Of a stretch of DNA of 64,000 nucleotides, positions 11,437 through 20,368 are shown one piece after another. The DNA comes from Cupriavidus pauculus (GTDB lineage Bacteria; Pseudomonadota; Gammaproteobacteria; Burkholderiales; Burkholderiaceae), in the NCBI RefSeq assembly GCF_003854935.1, contig NZ_CP033969.1, positions 3,038,001 through 3,102,000 on the forward strand, in the 5' to 3' direction. Position 1 is the first letter of the stretch, and each line of letters begins with the position of its first letter. Under the pieces are notes generated by a model, which searched no databases, had not been told where the DNA came from, and worked only from the letters and a program-made list of their open reading frames with translations. The position numbers and the translations under genes are program-made.

Positions 11437-12021
11437 ATGAAATTCTGCTCGAACTGTGGTCATGCGGTTGTGCTGCGCGTGCCAGAAGGCGATAACCGCC
11501 CGCGCAGCATGTGCGACAACTGCGGCACGATCCACTACGTCAATCCGCGTAACGTCGTCGGCACGATCCCGGTCTGGGAAGACAAGATCCTGATCTGCAA
11601 GCGCGCCATCGAGCCCCGCTACGGCTTCTGGACGCTGCCCGCCGGATTCATGGAAATTGGCGAAACCACGGCCCAGGCCGCCGCGCGCGAGACGCTGGAA
11701 GAAGCCGGCGCCCGCGTGGAGGTGGGCGAGCTGTTCTCCATGCTCAACGTGCCGCACGTGCATCAGGTGCATCTTTTCTACCTGGCGCGCCTGAACGACC
11801 TGGACATCGCGCCGGGCGAGGAAAGCCTGGAAGTGAAGCTCGTCGACGAGGCCGACGTGCCCTGGGACGACCTGGCCTTCCCCACCGTGATCCATACGCT
11901 GCGCTGCTTCTTTGCCGACCGCGCCGCCGGCAAGATCGACGCAGGCAATTTCCGCCTGCATACGCTCGACATCGACAAACCCATGCGGCCGCTGACCAGC
12001 CGCGCCACCGTCACACCGTGA
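11437..12021 (+). CDS. Nudix hydrolase with N-terminal zinc ribbon
   Basis: A 194-residue protein. Residues 1-30 contain two CxxC-type pairs (CSNCG and CDNCG), a zinc ribbon seen in NudC-like and related Nudix enzymes. The Nudix box is complete: Gly70, Glu76, then RETLEEAGA from Arg84, matching GX5EX7REUXEEXGU. The family hydrolyses nucleoside diphosphates linked to another group, such as NADH, ADP-ribose or FAD. Substrate cannot be fixed from sequence. Length is shorter than NudC of enterics, so an NADH pyrophosphatase role is possible but not certain. Confidence 0.85.
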   Translation: MKFCSNCGHAVVLRVPEGDNRPRSMCDNCGTIHYVNPRNVVGTIPVWEDKILICKRAIEPRYGFWTLPAGFMEIGETTAQAAARETLEEAGARVEVGELFSMLNVPHVHQVHLFYLARLNDLDIAPGEESLEVKLVDEADVPWDDLAFPTVIHTLRCFFADRAAGKIDAGNFRLHTLDIDKPMRPLTSRATVTP

Positions 12022-12055
12022 CCGCGACGCCCGTCGCGACGCCTTCCCACCCAGC

Positions 12056-12820
12056 ATGATTACCTGGCTCGACCCGCAGGATCCGTTTCCGCCGGTCGAC
12101 CGCGCGCTCGGCCCCGCCAGCGACGCGCCCGGCCTGCTGGCCGCCAGCCGCGACCTGACGCCCCAGCGGCTGCTGCTGGCCTACCGGCAGGGCATCTTCC
12201 CCTGGTATTCCGAAGGCCAGCCAGTCCTCTGGTGGAGCACGGACCCGCGCATGGTGCTGACGCCGTCCGCACTCAAGGTGTCGGCCACCTTCCGCAAGAC
12301 CCTGCGCCGCGTGCTGCGCGATCCCGACTGGGAAATCCGCGTCGACGACAACTTCGTGGCCGTTATGCGCGCCTGCGCCATGACCCGGCGCGACGGCCAG
12401 CTCGGCACGTGGATCACCGACGAGATCATCGCGGCGTACACCGCACTCCATCGGCTCGGACTCGCCCACTCGGTGGAAGCCTGGTACCAGGGCGAGCGCG
12501 TGGGCGGGCTCTACGGCGTGGCGCTGGGCCGCATGTTCTACGGCGAATCGATGTTCGCGCACCGCACGGACGCCTCCAAGATCGCGCTGGCCGCGCTCTG
12601 CGGCTTCCTGGACAGCCACGGCGTGACCATGATCGACTGCCAGCAGGAAACCGACCACCTTGCGTCGCTGGGCGCCGCGCCGATCCCGCGCAGCACCTTC
12701 ATCGCCCACGTCCGCGCCGCCGCCGGGGCTGGCGCGATCGAGCCATGGCGGTTCGACAAGCGCGAACTGGCACGCTGGACCGGCCCCAACGGCCACGCCG
12801 ACGCGCCCGGCGCCGCCTGA
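12056..12820 (+). CDS. aat: Leucyl/phenylalanyl-tRNA-protein transferase
   Basis: A 254-residue member of the L/F-transferase family, which adds Leu or Phe from charged tRNA to proteins with N-terminal Arg or Lys, marking them for ClpAP through ClpS. Family features visible include [13 protein letters not shown] near residues 41-53, [10 protein letters not shown], and [16 protein letters not shown] with SKIALAALC. It starts 34 bp after the Nudix gene, suggesting cotranscription. The other N-degron transferase (bpt) is encoded about 600 bp away on the same strand. Confidence 0.95.
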   Translation: MITWLDPQDPFPPVDRALGPASDAPGLLAASRDLTPQRLLLAYRQGIFPWYSEGQPVLWWSTDPRMVLTPSALKVSATFRKTLRRVLRDPDWEIRVDDNFVAVMRACAMTRRDGQLGTWITDEIIAAYTALHRLGLAHSVEAWYQGERVGGLYGVALGRMFYGESMFAHRTDASKIALAALCGFLDSHGVTMIDCQQETDHLASLGAAPIPRSTFIAHVRAAAGAGAIEPWRFDKRELARWTGPNGHADAPGAA

Positions 12821-12824
12821 CCGC

Positions 12825-13214
12825 CTACCGGCTGGCCCGCCCTTCGAGCCGGCCCACGCGGACGCCGACTTCCGCCACCGCCTTGGACAAGCCGTCGAGC
12901 CGCAGATTGGTCTCGTCCAGCCGCCGGTTCGCATCGTCGATGCGCCGGTTGGTGTCATCGATACGCCGGTACGTATCGTCGAACCGGCCACCGATGCGCT
13001 TGTCCATTTCGTTCATCGCCACGGTCAGCGGCGTGACCTGCGCGTGGATTTCGGTCCGGACCATGCCGACGAACAGCTGGCGCTGGTAATCGAGAATGCC
13101 GAAGACGCTGACGACGATGCCGAGGCTGACCCCGACCAGCGCCGCCAGGTCGGCATGACGCCCCCTTTTCTGCTGGCCGACCCGCCCCCCGGCTTCGATA
13201 GGCAATGACGCCAT
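12825..13214 (-). CDS. Small membrane-anchored coiled-coil protein, function unknown
   Basis: A 129-residue protein with a short basic N-terminus, one predicted transmembrane helix (LAALVGVSLGIVVSVFGIL near residues 19-37) and a long polar helix. Residues about 76-125 are built of heptads (DDTYRRI, DDTNRRI, DDANRRL, DETNLRL), clear coiled-coil repeats with I/L at the last position. ATG 13214 is supported by CAGGAG just upstream; a longer upstream extension of the frame is not supported. It lies opposite to and between aat and bpt, its stop only 4 bp from the aat stop. I do not recognise the family. Confidence 0.7.
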   Translation of the reverse strand: MASLPIEAGGRVGQQKRGRHADLAALVGVSLGIVVSVFGILDYQRQLFVGMVRTEIHAQVTPLTVAMNEMDKRIGGRFDDTYRRIDDTNRRIDDANRRLDETNLRLDGLSKAVAEVGVRVGRLEGRASR

Positions 13215-13395
13215 GATGTGCTCCTGAAGTATCAGTGCCGCCATCGTACAAACCCAGGGCGCGCCGCACCATGCGACGAGTCTCAAAATGGGGGCCGGCG
13301 ATCCATTGTTGTCCTGCAGACGTTGCCCGATGGGCTCTGATAGACTGCCACTCAGGCCGACACAGGCGTCCGACGCGCCCCCTTCATTCGACGTC

Positions 13396-14193
13396 ATGAG
13401 CAAGCTGAAGGAACTTCCGCTATCCGCGCTGCAGTTTTATGCGACGGCGCCGTACGCCTGCAGCTACCTGGAGGGCCGCATGGCGCGGTCGCAGGTGGCC
13501 ACGCCCGCCCACCTGATCAACGCCGACGTCTACTCCCGGCTGGTGCGCGCCGGGTTCCGCCGCAGCGGCATCTTCACCTACCGCCCCTATTGCGACGAAT
13601 GCCGCGCATGCACGCCGTGCCGCGTGCTGGTGGACCAGTTCCAGCCCGACCGCAGCCAGCGCCGCGCCTGGCGCCAGCACCAGGGCCTGCAGGCGCTAGT
13701 GGCGCCGCTGACCTACGTCGAGGAACACTACGCGCTGTACCTGCTCTACCAGTCGATGCGCCACGCCGGCGGCGGCATGGACCAGGACAGCCGCGACCAG
13801 TACGAGCAGTTCCTGCTGCAAAGCCGCGTCAATTCGCGGCTGGTGGAATTCCGCGAGCCGCCCGGGTCTGCCGAAGCCGGCAAGCTGAGGATGGTCAGCA
13901 TGATCGACGTGCTCGACGACGGCCTGTCGTCGGTCTACACGTTCTACGATCCGCTCGTCGCCGGCGCCAGCTACGGCACGTACAACATCCTCTGGCAGAT
14001 CGCGCAGACGCGGGAGCTGGGCCTGCCGCACCTGTACCTGGGCTACTGGATTGCCGACAGCCGCAAGATGGCCTACAAGGCGCGTTTCCAGCCGCTGCAG
14101 GTGCTGACCGGCAACCAGTGGCACGCGTTCGAAGGCCCGGCGGTGGTGCCCGAGCCGCCCGCGCGGCCGCAGCCGGGTCCGGCGCAGGAATAG
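13396..14193 (+). CDS. bpt: Aspartate/glutamate leucyltransferase (bacterial protein transferase Bpt)
   Basis: A 265-residue ATE/Bpt-family enzyme that attaches Leu to proteins with N-terminal Asp or Glu, feeding the ClpS/ClpAP pathway. It shows the family N-terminus [15 protein letters not shown], the Cys-rich segment [15 protein letters not shown], and C-terminal [22 protein letters not shown] 13396 starts at the conserved N-terminus; an in-frame ATG at 13330 would add 22 residues. With aat nearby, both known bacterial N-degron tagging activities are encoded together. Confidence 0.93.
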   Translation: MSKLKELPLSALQFYATAPYACSYLEGRMARSQVATPAHLINADVYSRLVRAGFRRSGIFTYRPYCDECRACTPCRVLVDQFQPDRSQRRAWRQHQGLQALVAPLTYVEEHYALYLLYQSMRHAGGGMDQDSRDQYEQFLLQSRVNSRLVEFREPPGSAEAGKLRMVSMIDVLDDGLSSVYTFYDPLVAGASYGTYNILWQIAQTRELGLPHLYLGYWIADSRKMAYKARFQPLQVLTGNQWHAFEGPAVVPEPPARPQPGPAQE

Positions 14194-14310
14194 GCACGGG
14201 ACCCGGCGCGCGGCGCCGCCATCCACGGCGAACCGGGGTCTGGCCCGACCCGAACGGCTACAATGCCGCCCTGATTCCGACACCTCGCCGGCCCTGCCGC
14301 CCTCCTGACC

Positions 14311-15348
14311 GTGCTCAACGCGCTCTATCCCCTGTTTCGCCCCGCCCTGTTCTCCATGGATGCGGAGGACGCCCACCATTTCACCCTGAACAACCTGATG
14401 CGCGCGCAGCGCCTGGGGCTGGCCGGCTGCATCGGCAATGCCATTCCCGACGATGCGCGCACCGTGATGGGCATCCGCTTCCCGAATCCCGTGGGCCTGG
14501 CGGCCGGGCTGGACAAGGACGGCGCCTATATCGACGGGCTGGCCGCGTTCGGCTTTGGCTTTATCGAAGTGGGCACGGTCACGCCGCGCGCGCAGGCCGG
14601 CAACCCACGCCCGCGCATGTTCCGGCTGCCGCAGGCCGATGCGCTGATCAACCGCATGGGCTTCAACAACGGCGGCGTGGATGCGTTCATCCGCAACGTG
14701 CAGGCGTCGCGCTGGAAGGCCGAAGGCGGCGTGCTGGGGCTGAACATCGGCAAGAACGCCGACACGCCGATCGAGCGCGCGGCCGACGACTACCTGTACT
14801 GCCTGGAGCGCGTCTATCCGCACGCCAGCTACGTGACGGTGAACATCTCGTCGCCCAACACCAAGAACCTGCGGCAACTGCAGGGCGCCAGCGAGCTGGA
14901 CAGCCTGCTGTCCACGCTCAAGGCCGCCCAGCAGCGCCTGGCAGACCAGCACAAGCGCTACGTGCCGGTGGCGCTGAAGATCGCGCCGGACCTCGATGAC
15001 GACCAGATCCGCAATATCGGCGACGCGCTGGTGCGGCACGGGATCGACGGGGTGATCGCCACCAATACCACCATCTCGCGCGACGCCGTGCAGGGGCTGC
15101 CCCATGCCGACGAGGCCGGCGGCCTGTCCGGCCGGCCCGTGTTCGAGGCGTCGACGCGCGTGGTGCGCGAGCTGCGCCGCGTGGTTGGCAATGATCTGCC
15201 AATCATCGGCGTGGGCGGCATCTTCGACGGCGCCGGCGCGCGGGCCAAGATCGACGCCGGCGCGCAGCTCGTGCAGGTCTACAGTGGCCTGATCTATCGC
15301 GGCCCCACGCTGGTGCGCGACTGCGCCGCCGCGCTGCGCCGGGGCTGA
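14311..15348 (+). CDS. pyrD: Dihydroorotate dehydrogenase (quinone), class 2
   Basis: A 345-residue class 2 PyrD, the membrane-associated flavoenzyme that oxidises dihydroorotate to orotate with quinone as acceptor in pyrimidine synthesis. The start is GTG 14311, because the class 2 N-terminal amphipathic segment [10 protein letters not shown] lies directly after it and would be lost with the ATG at 14356. Motifs include [35 protein letters not shown], and [13 protein letters not shown] with the catalytic Ser region. FMN phosphate binding is by GVGGIFDG near the C-terminus. Confidence 0.95.
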   Translation: MLNALYPLFRPALFSMDAEDAHHFTLNNLMRAQRLGLAGCIGNAIPDDARTVMGIRFPNPVGLAAGLDKDGAYIDGLAAFGFGFIEVGTVTPRAQAGNPRPRMFRLPQADALINRMGFNNGGVDAFIRNVQASRWKAEGGVLGLNIGKNADTPIERAADDYLYCLERVYPHASYVTVNISSPNTKNLRQLQGASELDSLLSTLKAAQQRLADQHKRYVPVALKIAPDLDDDQIRNIGDALVRHGIDGVIATNTTISRDAVQGLPHADEAGGLSGRPVFEASTRVVRELRRVVGNDLPIIGVGGIFDGAGARAKIDAGAQLVQVYSGLIYRGPTLVRDCAAALRRG

Positions 15349-15387
15349 CGGGGGCCCGGAGACGCCTGTCGGCCATCAGGCGCATTC

Positions 15388-15419
15388 GCGCCGAAATCGA
15401 CATTTCGGCGCAATTTCTT
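15388..15419 (+). terminator. Terminator after pyrD
   Basis: A perfect 10-bp inverted repeat, GCGCCGAAAT and ATTTCGGCGC with a 4-base loop, is followed by AATTTCTT. It starts 40 bp after the pyrD stop. The T-run is short, so efficiency is uncertain. Confidence 0.65.
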
Positions 15420-15710
15420 GCGGCGCACCCCTCCCCCGTGGGTATTTATCGGCAGGATATGCCGCCATGCAGCACCAAAAGCGATCCCAGCGGGGGCCGA
15501 AAATGGTATGCTCGCAGGCTTCGCGCCGTCGTATCCGATGTGACCACGCGCCCCGCCCGCACCTGCCGCCGGGCGTGCGGCGCACTCAGCCGGACCGCCG
15601 GGCAGCCCCGCGGCATCCGGCATGCCGCCGGCGCCCGGCAGGACGGCTGCGCGTACCGTTTGCGGCTGACTGACTGAAAAGCACCGAATCCTTCGGGGGA
15701 GAACAACTAC
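15420..15710. other. Intergenic leader before the ABC transporter operon
   Basis: About 290 bp between the pyrD terminator and the transporter gene. I see no gene here, no convincing sigma-70 promoter at standard spacing and no riboswitch I can recognise. A ribosome binding site (GGGGGAG) lies just before the next ATG. Confidence 0.5.
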
Positions 15711-16691
15711 ATGCTGCGTCTCAAGGCATCCACCACCCAGTCCATTCTCGGCAGCGCGGTTGCGCTGGCCCTGCTCTACGGCGGCGCCGTACAGGCCCAG
15801 ACGGCGACCGTGAAGGTCCTGTCGATCGTGGACCACCCGGCACTCGACGCCATCCGCGACGGCGTGCGCGACGAGCTGAAGGCCGCCGGCTACGACGCCG
15901 ACAAGAACCTCAAGTGGGAATACCAGAGCGCCCAGGGCAACCCGGGCACCGCCGCCCAGATCGCCCGCAAGTTCGTGGGCGACCAGCCGAGCGCGATCGT
16001 GGCCATCGCCACGCCGTCGGCCCAGGCCGTGGTGGCCGCCACCAAGAGCGTGCCCGTGGTGTACTCGGGCGTGACCGATCCGGTGGCCGCGCAGCTTGTG
16101 AAGGCATGGACGGCATCGGGCACGAACGTGACCGGCGTGTCGGACAAGCTGCCGCTGGACAAGCAGGTGTCGCTGATCAAGCGCGTGGTGCCCAAGGCCA
16201 AGACGGTCGGCATGGTGTACAACCCCGGCGAGGCCAACTCGGTGGTGGTGGTCAAGGAACTGAAGGACCTGCTGGCCAAGCAGGGCATGTCGCTGAAGGA
16301 AGCCGCCGCGCCGCGCACCGTGGACATCGGCCCGGCCGCCAAGAGCCTGATCGGCAAGGTCGACGTGATCTACACGAACACCGACAACAACGTGGTGTCG
16401 GCCTACGAATCGCTGGTCAAGGTGGCCAACGAGTCGAAGATCCCGCTGGTGGCGTCCGATACCGACAGCGTCAAGCGGGGCGCCATTGCCGCGCTGGGCA
16501 TCAACTATGGCGACCTGGGCCACCAGACCGGCAAGGTCGTGGTGCGGATCCTGAAGGGCGAGAAGCCGGGCGCGATTGCCTCGCAGACGTCTGACAACCT
16601 TGAGTTGTTCGTGAACACGGGCGCCGCCGGCAAGCAGGGCGTGACGCTGGCGCCGGACCTGGTCAAGGAAGCCAAGACCGTCATCAAGTAA
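15711..16691 (+). CDS. ABC transporter substrate-binding protein (PF04392-type, TrpX-like)
   Basis: A 326-residue exported binding protein. A signal peptide (about residues 1-27, ending VQAQ) is followed by the two-lobed domain typical of the family annotated as ABC_sub_bind/TrpX: VKVLSIVDHPALDAIRDGV, then AIVAIATPSAQAVVAATKSVPVVYSGVTDPV. The permease and ATPase genes follow in an operon. In Gram-positive relatives (TrpXYZ) the substrate is inferred to be tryptophan; for this operon the substrate is unknown. GGGGGAG lies upstream of ATG 15711. Confidence 0.85.
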   Translation: MLRLKASTTQSILGSAVALALLYGGAVQAQTATVKVLSIVDHPALDAIRDGVRDELKAAGYDADKNLKWEYQSAQGNPGTAAQIARKFVGDQPSAIVAIATPSAQAVVAATKSVPVVYSGVTDPVAAQLVKAWTASGTNVTGVSDKLPLDKQVSLIKRVVPKAKTVGMVYNPGEANSVVVVKELKDLLAKQGMSLKEAAAPRTVDIGPAAKSLIGKVDVIYTNTDNNVVSAYESLVKVANESKIPLVASDTDSVKRGAIAALGINYGDLGHQTGKVVVRILKGEKPGAIASQTSDNLELFVNTGAAGKQGVTLAPDLVKEAKTVIK

Positions 16692-16702
16692 TACTGCCGC
16701 AC

Positions 16703-16731
16703 GCCGCGCGCCCTACCCTGCGGCGCGCGGC
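16703..16731 (+). promoter_or_regulatory. Intra-operon GC hairpin between binding-protein and permease genes
   Basis: A perfect 10-bp inverted repeat, GCCGCGCGCC and GGCGCGCGGC with a 9-base loop, starts 11 bp after the binding-protein stop. There is no T-run, so it is unlikely to terminate. Such hairpins usually protect the 3' end of the binding-protein mRNA and raise its level over the membrane components. Confidence 0.5.
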
Positions 16732-16791
16732 CCGAGGCGCCCCCCATGGCCCTATCCGGGCCGGCCGGACGGCCCGCAAAGGATTTCCCCA

Positions 16792-17688
16792 ATGTCCCTC
16801 TTTTCCCTGCTGGGTGCCCTGGAGATCGGCCTGATCTTCAGCCTCGTGGCACTCGGGGTGCTGATCTCGTTCCGCATCCTCAACTTTCCCGACCTCACCG
16901 TCGATGGCAGCTTTCCGCTGGGCGGCGCCGTCGCCGCGACGCTGATCTCGGCCGGCCAGGACCCGATCCTGGCCACGCTGGCGGCCATCGTGGCCGGTGC
17001 CATTGCCGGCTGGATCACGGGCTGGCTCAACGTGCGCCTGAAGATCATGGACCTGCTGGCCAGCATCCTGATGATGATCGCGCTCTACTCGGTCAACCTG
17101 CGCATCATGGGCCGCCCCAACGTGCCGCTGATCACCGAGCCGACGCTGTTCACCATGTTGCAGCCCGAATGGCTGCCCGACTACGTGCTGCGCCCGCTGG
17201 TGCTGTTCGTGGTGGTGGTGGCCGCCAAGCTGGCGCTGGACTGGTTCTTCTCGTCGCAGCTTGGCCTGGCGATGCGCGCCACCGGCGCCAACCCGCGCAT
17301 GGCGCGCGCCCAGGGCGTGCCCACGGGCCGCGCCACGCTGGCCGGCATGGCGCTGTCGAACGCGCTCGTGGCGCTGGCCGGCGCGCTGTTCGCCCAGACC
17401 CAGGGCGGCTCGGACATCTCGATGGGGATCGGCACGATCGTGATCGGGCTGGCCGCGGTGATCATCGGCGAGACGATCATCCCGGCGCGCCGGCTGGTGT
17501 TCGTGACGCTGGCCGTGGTGATCGGCGCCATCCTGTACCGCTTCTTCATCGCGCTGGCGCTGAACTCGGAGTTCATCGGCCTGAAGGCGCAGGACCTGAA
17601 CCTGGTGACCGCCGCGCTGGTGACGCTGGCGCTGGTGCTGCCGGCCACGCGCAAGAAGCTGTTCGCCCGCAAGAACGGAGGTGCCTGA
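16792..17688 (+). CDS. ABC transporter permease (LivH/TrpY-like)
   Basis: A 298-residue hydrophobic inner-membrane protein with about eight predicted helices, for example LLGALEIGLIFSLVALGVLI and ILMMIALYSVNLRIMG. The segment ATGANPRMARAQGV is the conserved cytoplasmic coupling loop. It belongs to the branched-chain-type permease superfamily and works as a homodimer with the ATPase encoded next. It follows the binding protein by 100 bp that contain a GC hairpin. Confidence 0.87.
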   Translation: MSLFSLLGALEIGLIFSLVALGVLISFRILNFPDLTVDGSFPLGGAVAATLISAGQDPILATLAAIVAGAIAGWITGWLNVRLKIMDLLASILMMIALYSVNLRIMGRPNVPLITEPTLFTMLQPEWLPDYVLRPLVLFVVVVAAKLALDWFFSSQLGLAMRATGANPRMARAQGVPTGRATLAGMALSNALVALAGALFAQTQGGSDISMGIGTIVIGLAAVIIGETIIPARRLVFVTLAVVIGAILYRFFIALALNSEFIGLKAQDLNLVTAALVTLALVLPATRKKLFARKNGGA

Positions 17689-17689
17689 C

Positions 17690-18484
17690 ATGCTACGCGC
17701 AGAGAACCTGAAGCTCACCTTCAACCCGGGCACCCCGATCGAGAACCGCGCGCTGCGCGGCCTGAGCCTGGAGATTCCGTCGGGCCAGTTCGTGGCGGTG
17801 ATCGGCTCCAATGGCGCCGGCAAGTCGACGTTCCTGAACGCCGTCAGCGGCGACACGATGGTTGACAGCGGCCGCATCCTGATCGACGACACCGACGTCA
17901 CGCGCCAGCCCGCGTGGGACCGTGCCCACCTGGTGGCGCGCGTGTTCCAGGACCCGATGGCGGGCACCTGCGAGGCGCTGACGATCGAGGAAAACATGGC
18001 GCTGGCCATGGCGCGCGGGTCGCGGCGCGGCTTCCGGCCGGCGCTGAACAAGGCGTCGCGCGAACTGTTCCGCGACAAGCTGCGGCTGCTGAACCTGGGC
18101 CTGGAAAACCGGCTGACCGACCGGATCGGCCTGCTGTCGGGCGGCCAGCGGCAGGCGGTGAGCCTGCTGATGGCGTCGCTGCAGCCGTCGCGCATCCTGC
18201 TGCTCGACGAGCACACCGCCGCGCTGGACCCCAAGACGGCCGCGTTCGTGCTGGAACTGACCGCGCGCATCGTCGAGGAAAGCCAGCTTACGACGATGAT
18301 GGTGACGCACTCGATGCGCCAGGCGCTGGACTACGGCCAGCGCACGGTCATGCTGCATCAGGGACAGGTGGTGCTGGACGTCTCCGGCGACCAGCGCAAG
18401 GGCCTGGACGTGCCCGACCTGCTGAAGATGTTCGAGCAGACCCGGCACGAACAGCTCGACGACGATGCGTTGTTGTTGAGCTAA
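17690..18484 (+). CDS. ABC transporter ATP-binding protein
   Basis: A 264-residue ABC ATPase. Walker A GSNGAGKST lies near residues 42-50, the Q-loop near VFQDPMAGT, the signature LSGGQRQAVSLLMA near residues 150-163, and Walker B ILLLDEHTAALD follows, then the switch His in MMVTHSM. Position 4 of Walker B is followed by Glu-His, as in related amino acid ATPases. ATG 17690 is fixed by GGAGG (17677-17681); the permease stop codon lies within the interval, so the genes are nearly overlapping. It powers uptake through the permease. Confidence 0.9.
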   Translation: MLRAENLKLTFNPGTPIENRALRGLSLEIPSGQFVAVIGSNGAGKSTFLNAVSGDTMVDSGRILIDDTDVTRQPAWDRAHLVARVFQDPMAGTCEALTIEENMALAMARGSRRGFRPALNKASRELFRDKLRLLNLGLENRLTDRIGLLSGGQRQAVSLLMASLQPSRILLLDEHTAALDPKTAAFVLELTARIVEESQLTTMMVTHSMRQALDYGQRTVMLHQGQVVLDVSGDQRKGLDVPDLLKMFEQTRHEQLDDDALLLS

Positions 18485-18505
18485 GCCTGCCACCACCGGA
18501 GACTG

Positions 18506-18635
18506 GCTCCCTTCTCCCGCACCGCGTTAAAGGGGTTGGGGGTGAGGGCATTGAGCATCTGCTTGCCGACTGGTCGCAATTTGCACTGCTGGCCCTCACC
18601 CCCGGCCCCTCTCTCGCCATGCGGGAGAGGGGAGC
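18506..18635. repeat. 130-bp imperfect palindromic element between convergent genes
   Basis: Outer arms of 15 bp (GCTCCCTTCTCCCGC at 18506-18520 and GCGGGAGAGGGGAGC at 18621-18635) match at 14 of 15. Inner arms of 19 bp (18531-18549 and 18592-18610) match at 17 of 19. It has no coding capacity and lies in the gap between the ABC operon and the convergent lut operon. It looks like a dispersed palindromic intergenic repeat that can fold into a long hairpin and may act as a bidirectional transcription stop. Confidence 0.65.
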
Positions 18636-18666
18636 AAACCATCTGCGCGGCCGACGGCTGTATCTC

Positions 18667-18936
18667 CTACTGAACCGCCCCAGCCTTCTCCAGCCACTTC
18701 GCCAACTGGTCCGTGACTGCCGTGCTCGAAAACGAGCAGCTATCTTGGGCGAAGGCGGCCGACATCTCCATCCGGCGTAGCAATTCCTCCATGACCTGCC
18801 CGAACGCGGGCGGCAGCGACAGCGACGCGGCCGATGCGCGCCAGCGGGCGATCAGCTCGCCGACGGGCAGCGTGCCGGCCACGTGGGCGTCCAGTGCCTG
18901 GCGCATGACGGCCAGCGTGTCCTGATTGGCGCTCAT
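18667..18936 (-). CDS. Small protein coupled to lutB, function unknown
   Basis: An 89-residue helical protein beginning MSANQDTLAVMRQALDAHV, with no transmembrane segment, signal peptide or LUD-domain feature. Its ATG overlaps the lutB stop by one base (TAATG), and AAGGAGG lies upstream inside lutB, so translation is coupled. In many lactate operons the third gene is lutC; this protein is far too short and unlike LutC. A role in assembly or regulation of the LutAB complex is possible but not shown. Confidence 0.75.
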   Translation of the reverse strand: MSANQDTLAVMRQALDAHVAGTLPVGELIARWRASAASLSLPPAFGQVMEELLRRMEMSAAFAQDSCSFSSTAVTDQLAKWLEKAGAVQ

Positions 18937-20345
18937 TACCGCGCCCTCCTTTCCTTGTAGAGTTCGCGGAACGTGCGGCCCGCCGGGGCGGGCATGTCGC
19001 GGGTGTCGGTCCAGCCCTTGCCGGCCATTGGCAGGCTGGCGATCAGCTTGCTGCGCCCGCCCATGCGGGACAGCAGGCGGGCGCCGATGCGCGTCAGGAA
19101 TGCATAGAGGTCCGGGCGGCGCGCCACGTAGCCCCACGCCTGCAAGGCCACGCGCTCCTGCCACGGCCGCAGGTGGCGCTCCATCTGCTTCTCGCGCAGC
19201 TTGCGCAGCAGGTCGGACAGCGGGATCGATGCCGGACACACCCGGTTGCACTCGCCACACATCGTCGCAGCCTGCGGCAGGTCCACGGCATTGGCCAGCC
19301 CCACGTAGCTCGGCGTCAGCACGCTGCCCATCGGCCCCGGATAGACCCAGCCATAGGCGTGCCCGCCGATCTTCTGGTACACCGGGCAGTGGTTCATGCA
19401 GGCGCCGCAGCGGATGCAGCGCAGCATTTCCTGGAATTCGCCGCCGATCAGGCCGCTGCGGCCGCCGTCGACGATGACGAAATACATATGCTCCGGGCCA
19501 TCCTGCTCGCCGGGCGCGCGTGGGCCGGTCAGGATCGAGAAATAGTTCGAGATGGCCTGCCCCGTGGCCGAGCGCGGCAGCAGCCGCATCACCGTGGCTA
19601 GGTCTTCCAGCGTCGGCAGCACCTTCTCGATGCCGGTCACGGCCACGTGCACGCGCGGCATGATCGTGCACATGCCCTCGTTGCCTTCGTTGGTCACCAC
19701 GGCCACCGAGCCGGTCTCGGCAATGATGAAATTGCCGCCGGTCACGCCCATGTCGGCCGACAGGAACTCGGGGCGCAGCACCTCGCGGGCCTCGCGCGTC
19801 ATCTCGGGAATGTCGGTCAGGCGCGGCTTGTTGTGGACCTTCGCGAACAGGTCGGCAATCTCGTCCTTGTCCTTGTGGATCACGGGCGCGATGATGTGCG
19901 ACGGCGGCTCGGCATCGTTGATCTGCAGGATGTACTCGCCCAGGTCGGTCTCGATGCTCTGCACGCCCATCTCGCCCAGCACCTGGTTGAGCCGCATCTC
20001 CTCGGTCACCATCGACTTGCTCTTGATGACCTTCTTCACGCCATGCTTCTGGGCGATCTCGGCCACCAGCCGCGCCGCGTCGGCCGTGGATTCGGCGAAC
20101 AGCACCGTGGCGCCGCGCTGCGTCGCATTGTGTTCAAAGGTGGCGAGCCAGACGTCCAGGTTCTCCAGCGCGCGGTTGCGGCGCTCCTTCAGCGCGGCGC
20201 GCGTGGCGTCGAAGTCGATGTCGCGGATGGCATCGGCGCGGGCCGTGACGAACTTCGTGGACAGTTTCTTGAGGTTCTGCTGCAGCCGCTGGTCGGCCAG
20301 CTTCTGGCCGGCGCGCGCCTTGAACTCCATGCTGTGGACTTGCAT
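18936..20345 (-). CDS. lutB: L-lactate oxidation iron-sulfur protein LutB/LldF
   Basis: A 469-residue protein with an N-terminal LUD domain (for example VLFAESTADAARLVAEI and VKKVIKSKSMVTEEM) and a C-terminal ferredoxin domain with two [4Fe-4S] motifs, CIRCGACMNHCPVY and CGECNRVCP. LutB takes part in oxidation of L-lactate to pyruvate with its operon partners. ATG 20345 opens MQVHSMEFKARAG and follows AAGGAAG; upstream extensions of the frame overlap lutA and are rejected. It lies 23 bp after lutA and is coupled to the small downstream gene. Confidence 0.92.
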   Translation of the reverse strand: MQVHSMEFKARAGQKLADQRLQQNLKKLSTKFVTARADAIRDIDFDATRAALKERRNRALENLDVWLATFEHNATQRGATVLFAESTADAARLVAEIAQKHGVKKVIKSKSMVTEEMRLNQVLGEMGVQSIETDLGEYILQINDAEPPSHIIAPVIHKDKDEIADLFAKVHNKPRLTDIPEMTREAREVLRPEFLSADMGVTGGNFIIAETGSVAVVTNEGNEGMCTIMPRVHVAVTGIEKVLPTLEDLATVMRLLPRSATGQAISNYFSILTGPRAPGEQDGPEHMYFVIVDGGRSGLIGGEFQEMLRCIRCGACMNHCPVYQKIGGHAYGWVYPGPMGSVLTPSYVGLANAVDLPQAATMCGECNRVCPASIPLSDLLRKLREKQMERHLRPWQERVALQAWGYVARRPDLYAFLTRIGARLLSRMGGRSKLIASLPMAGKGWTDTRDMPAPAGRTFRELYKERRAR

Positions 20346-20368
20346 CGTGGGGGCTTCCTTTTGTCGCG

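Noticed and set aside
15420-15710. T-box or riboswitch before a TrpX-like ABC operon
   Set aside because: I could not find a specifier loop, a conserved T-box sequence or a known aptamer, and T-boxes are rare in proteobacteria.
18506-18635. Insertion sequence
   Set aside because: No transposase frame and only 130 bp; treated as an intergenic palindromic repeat.
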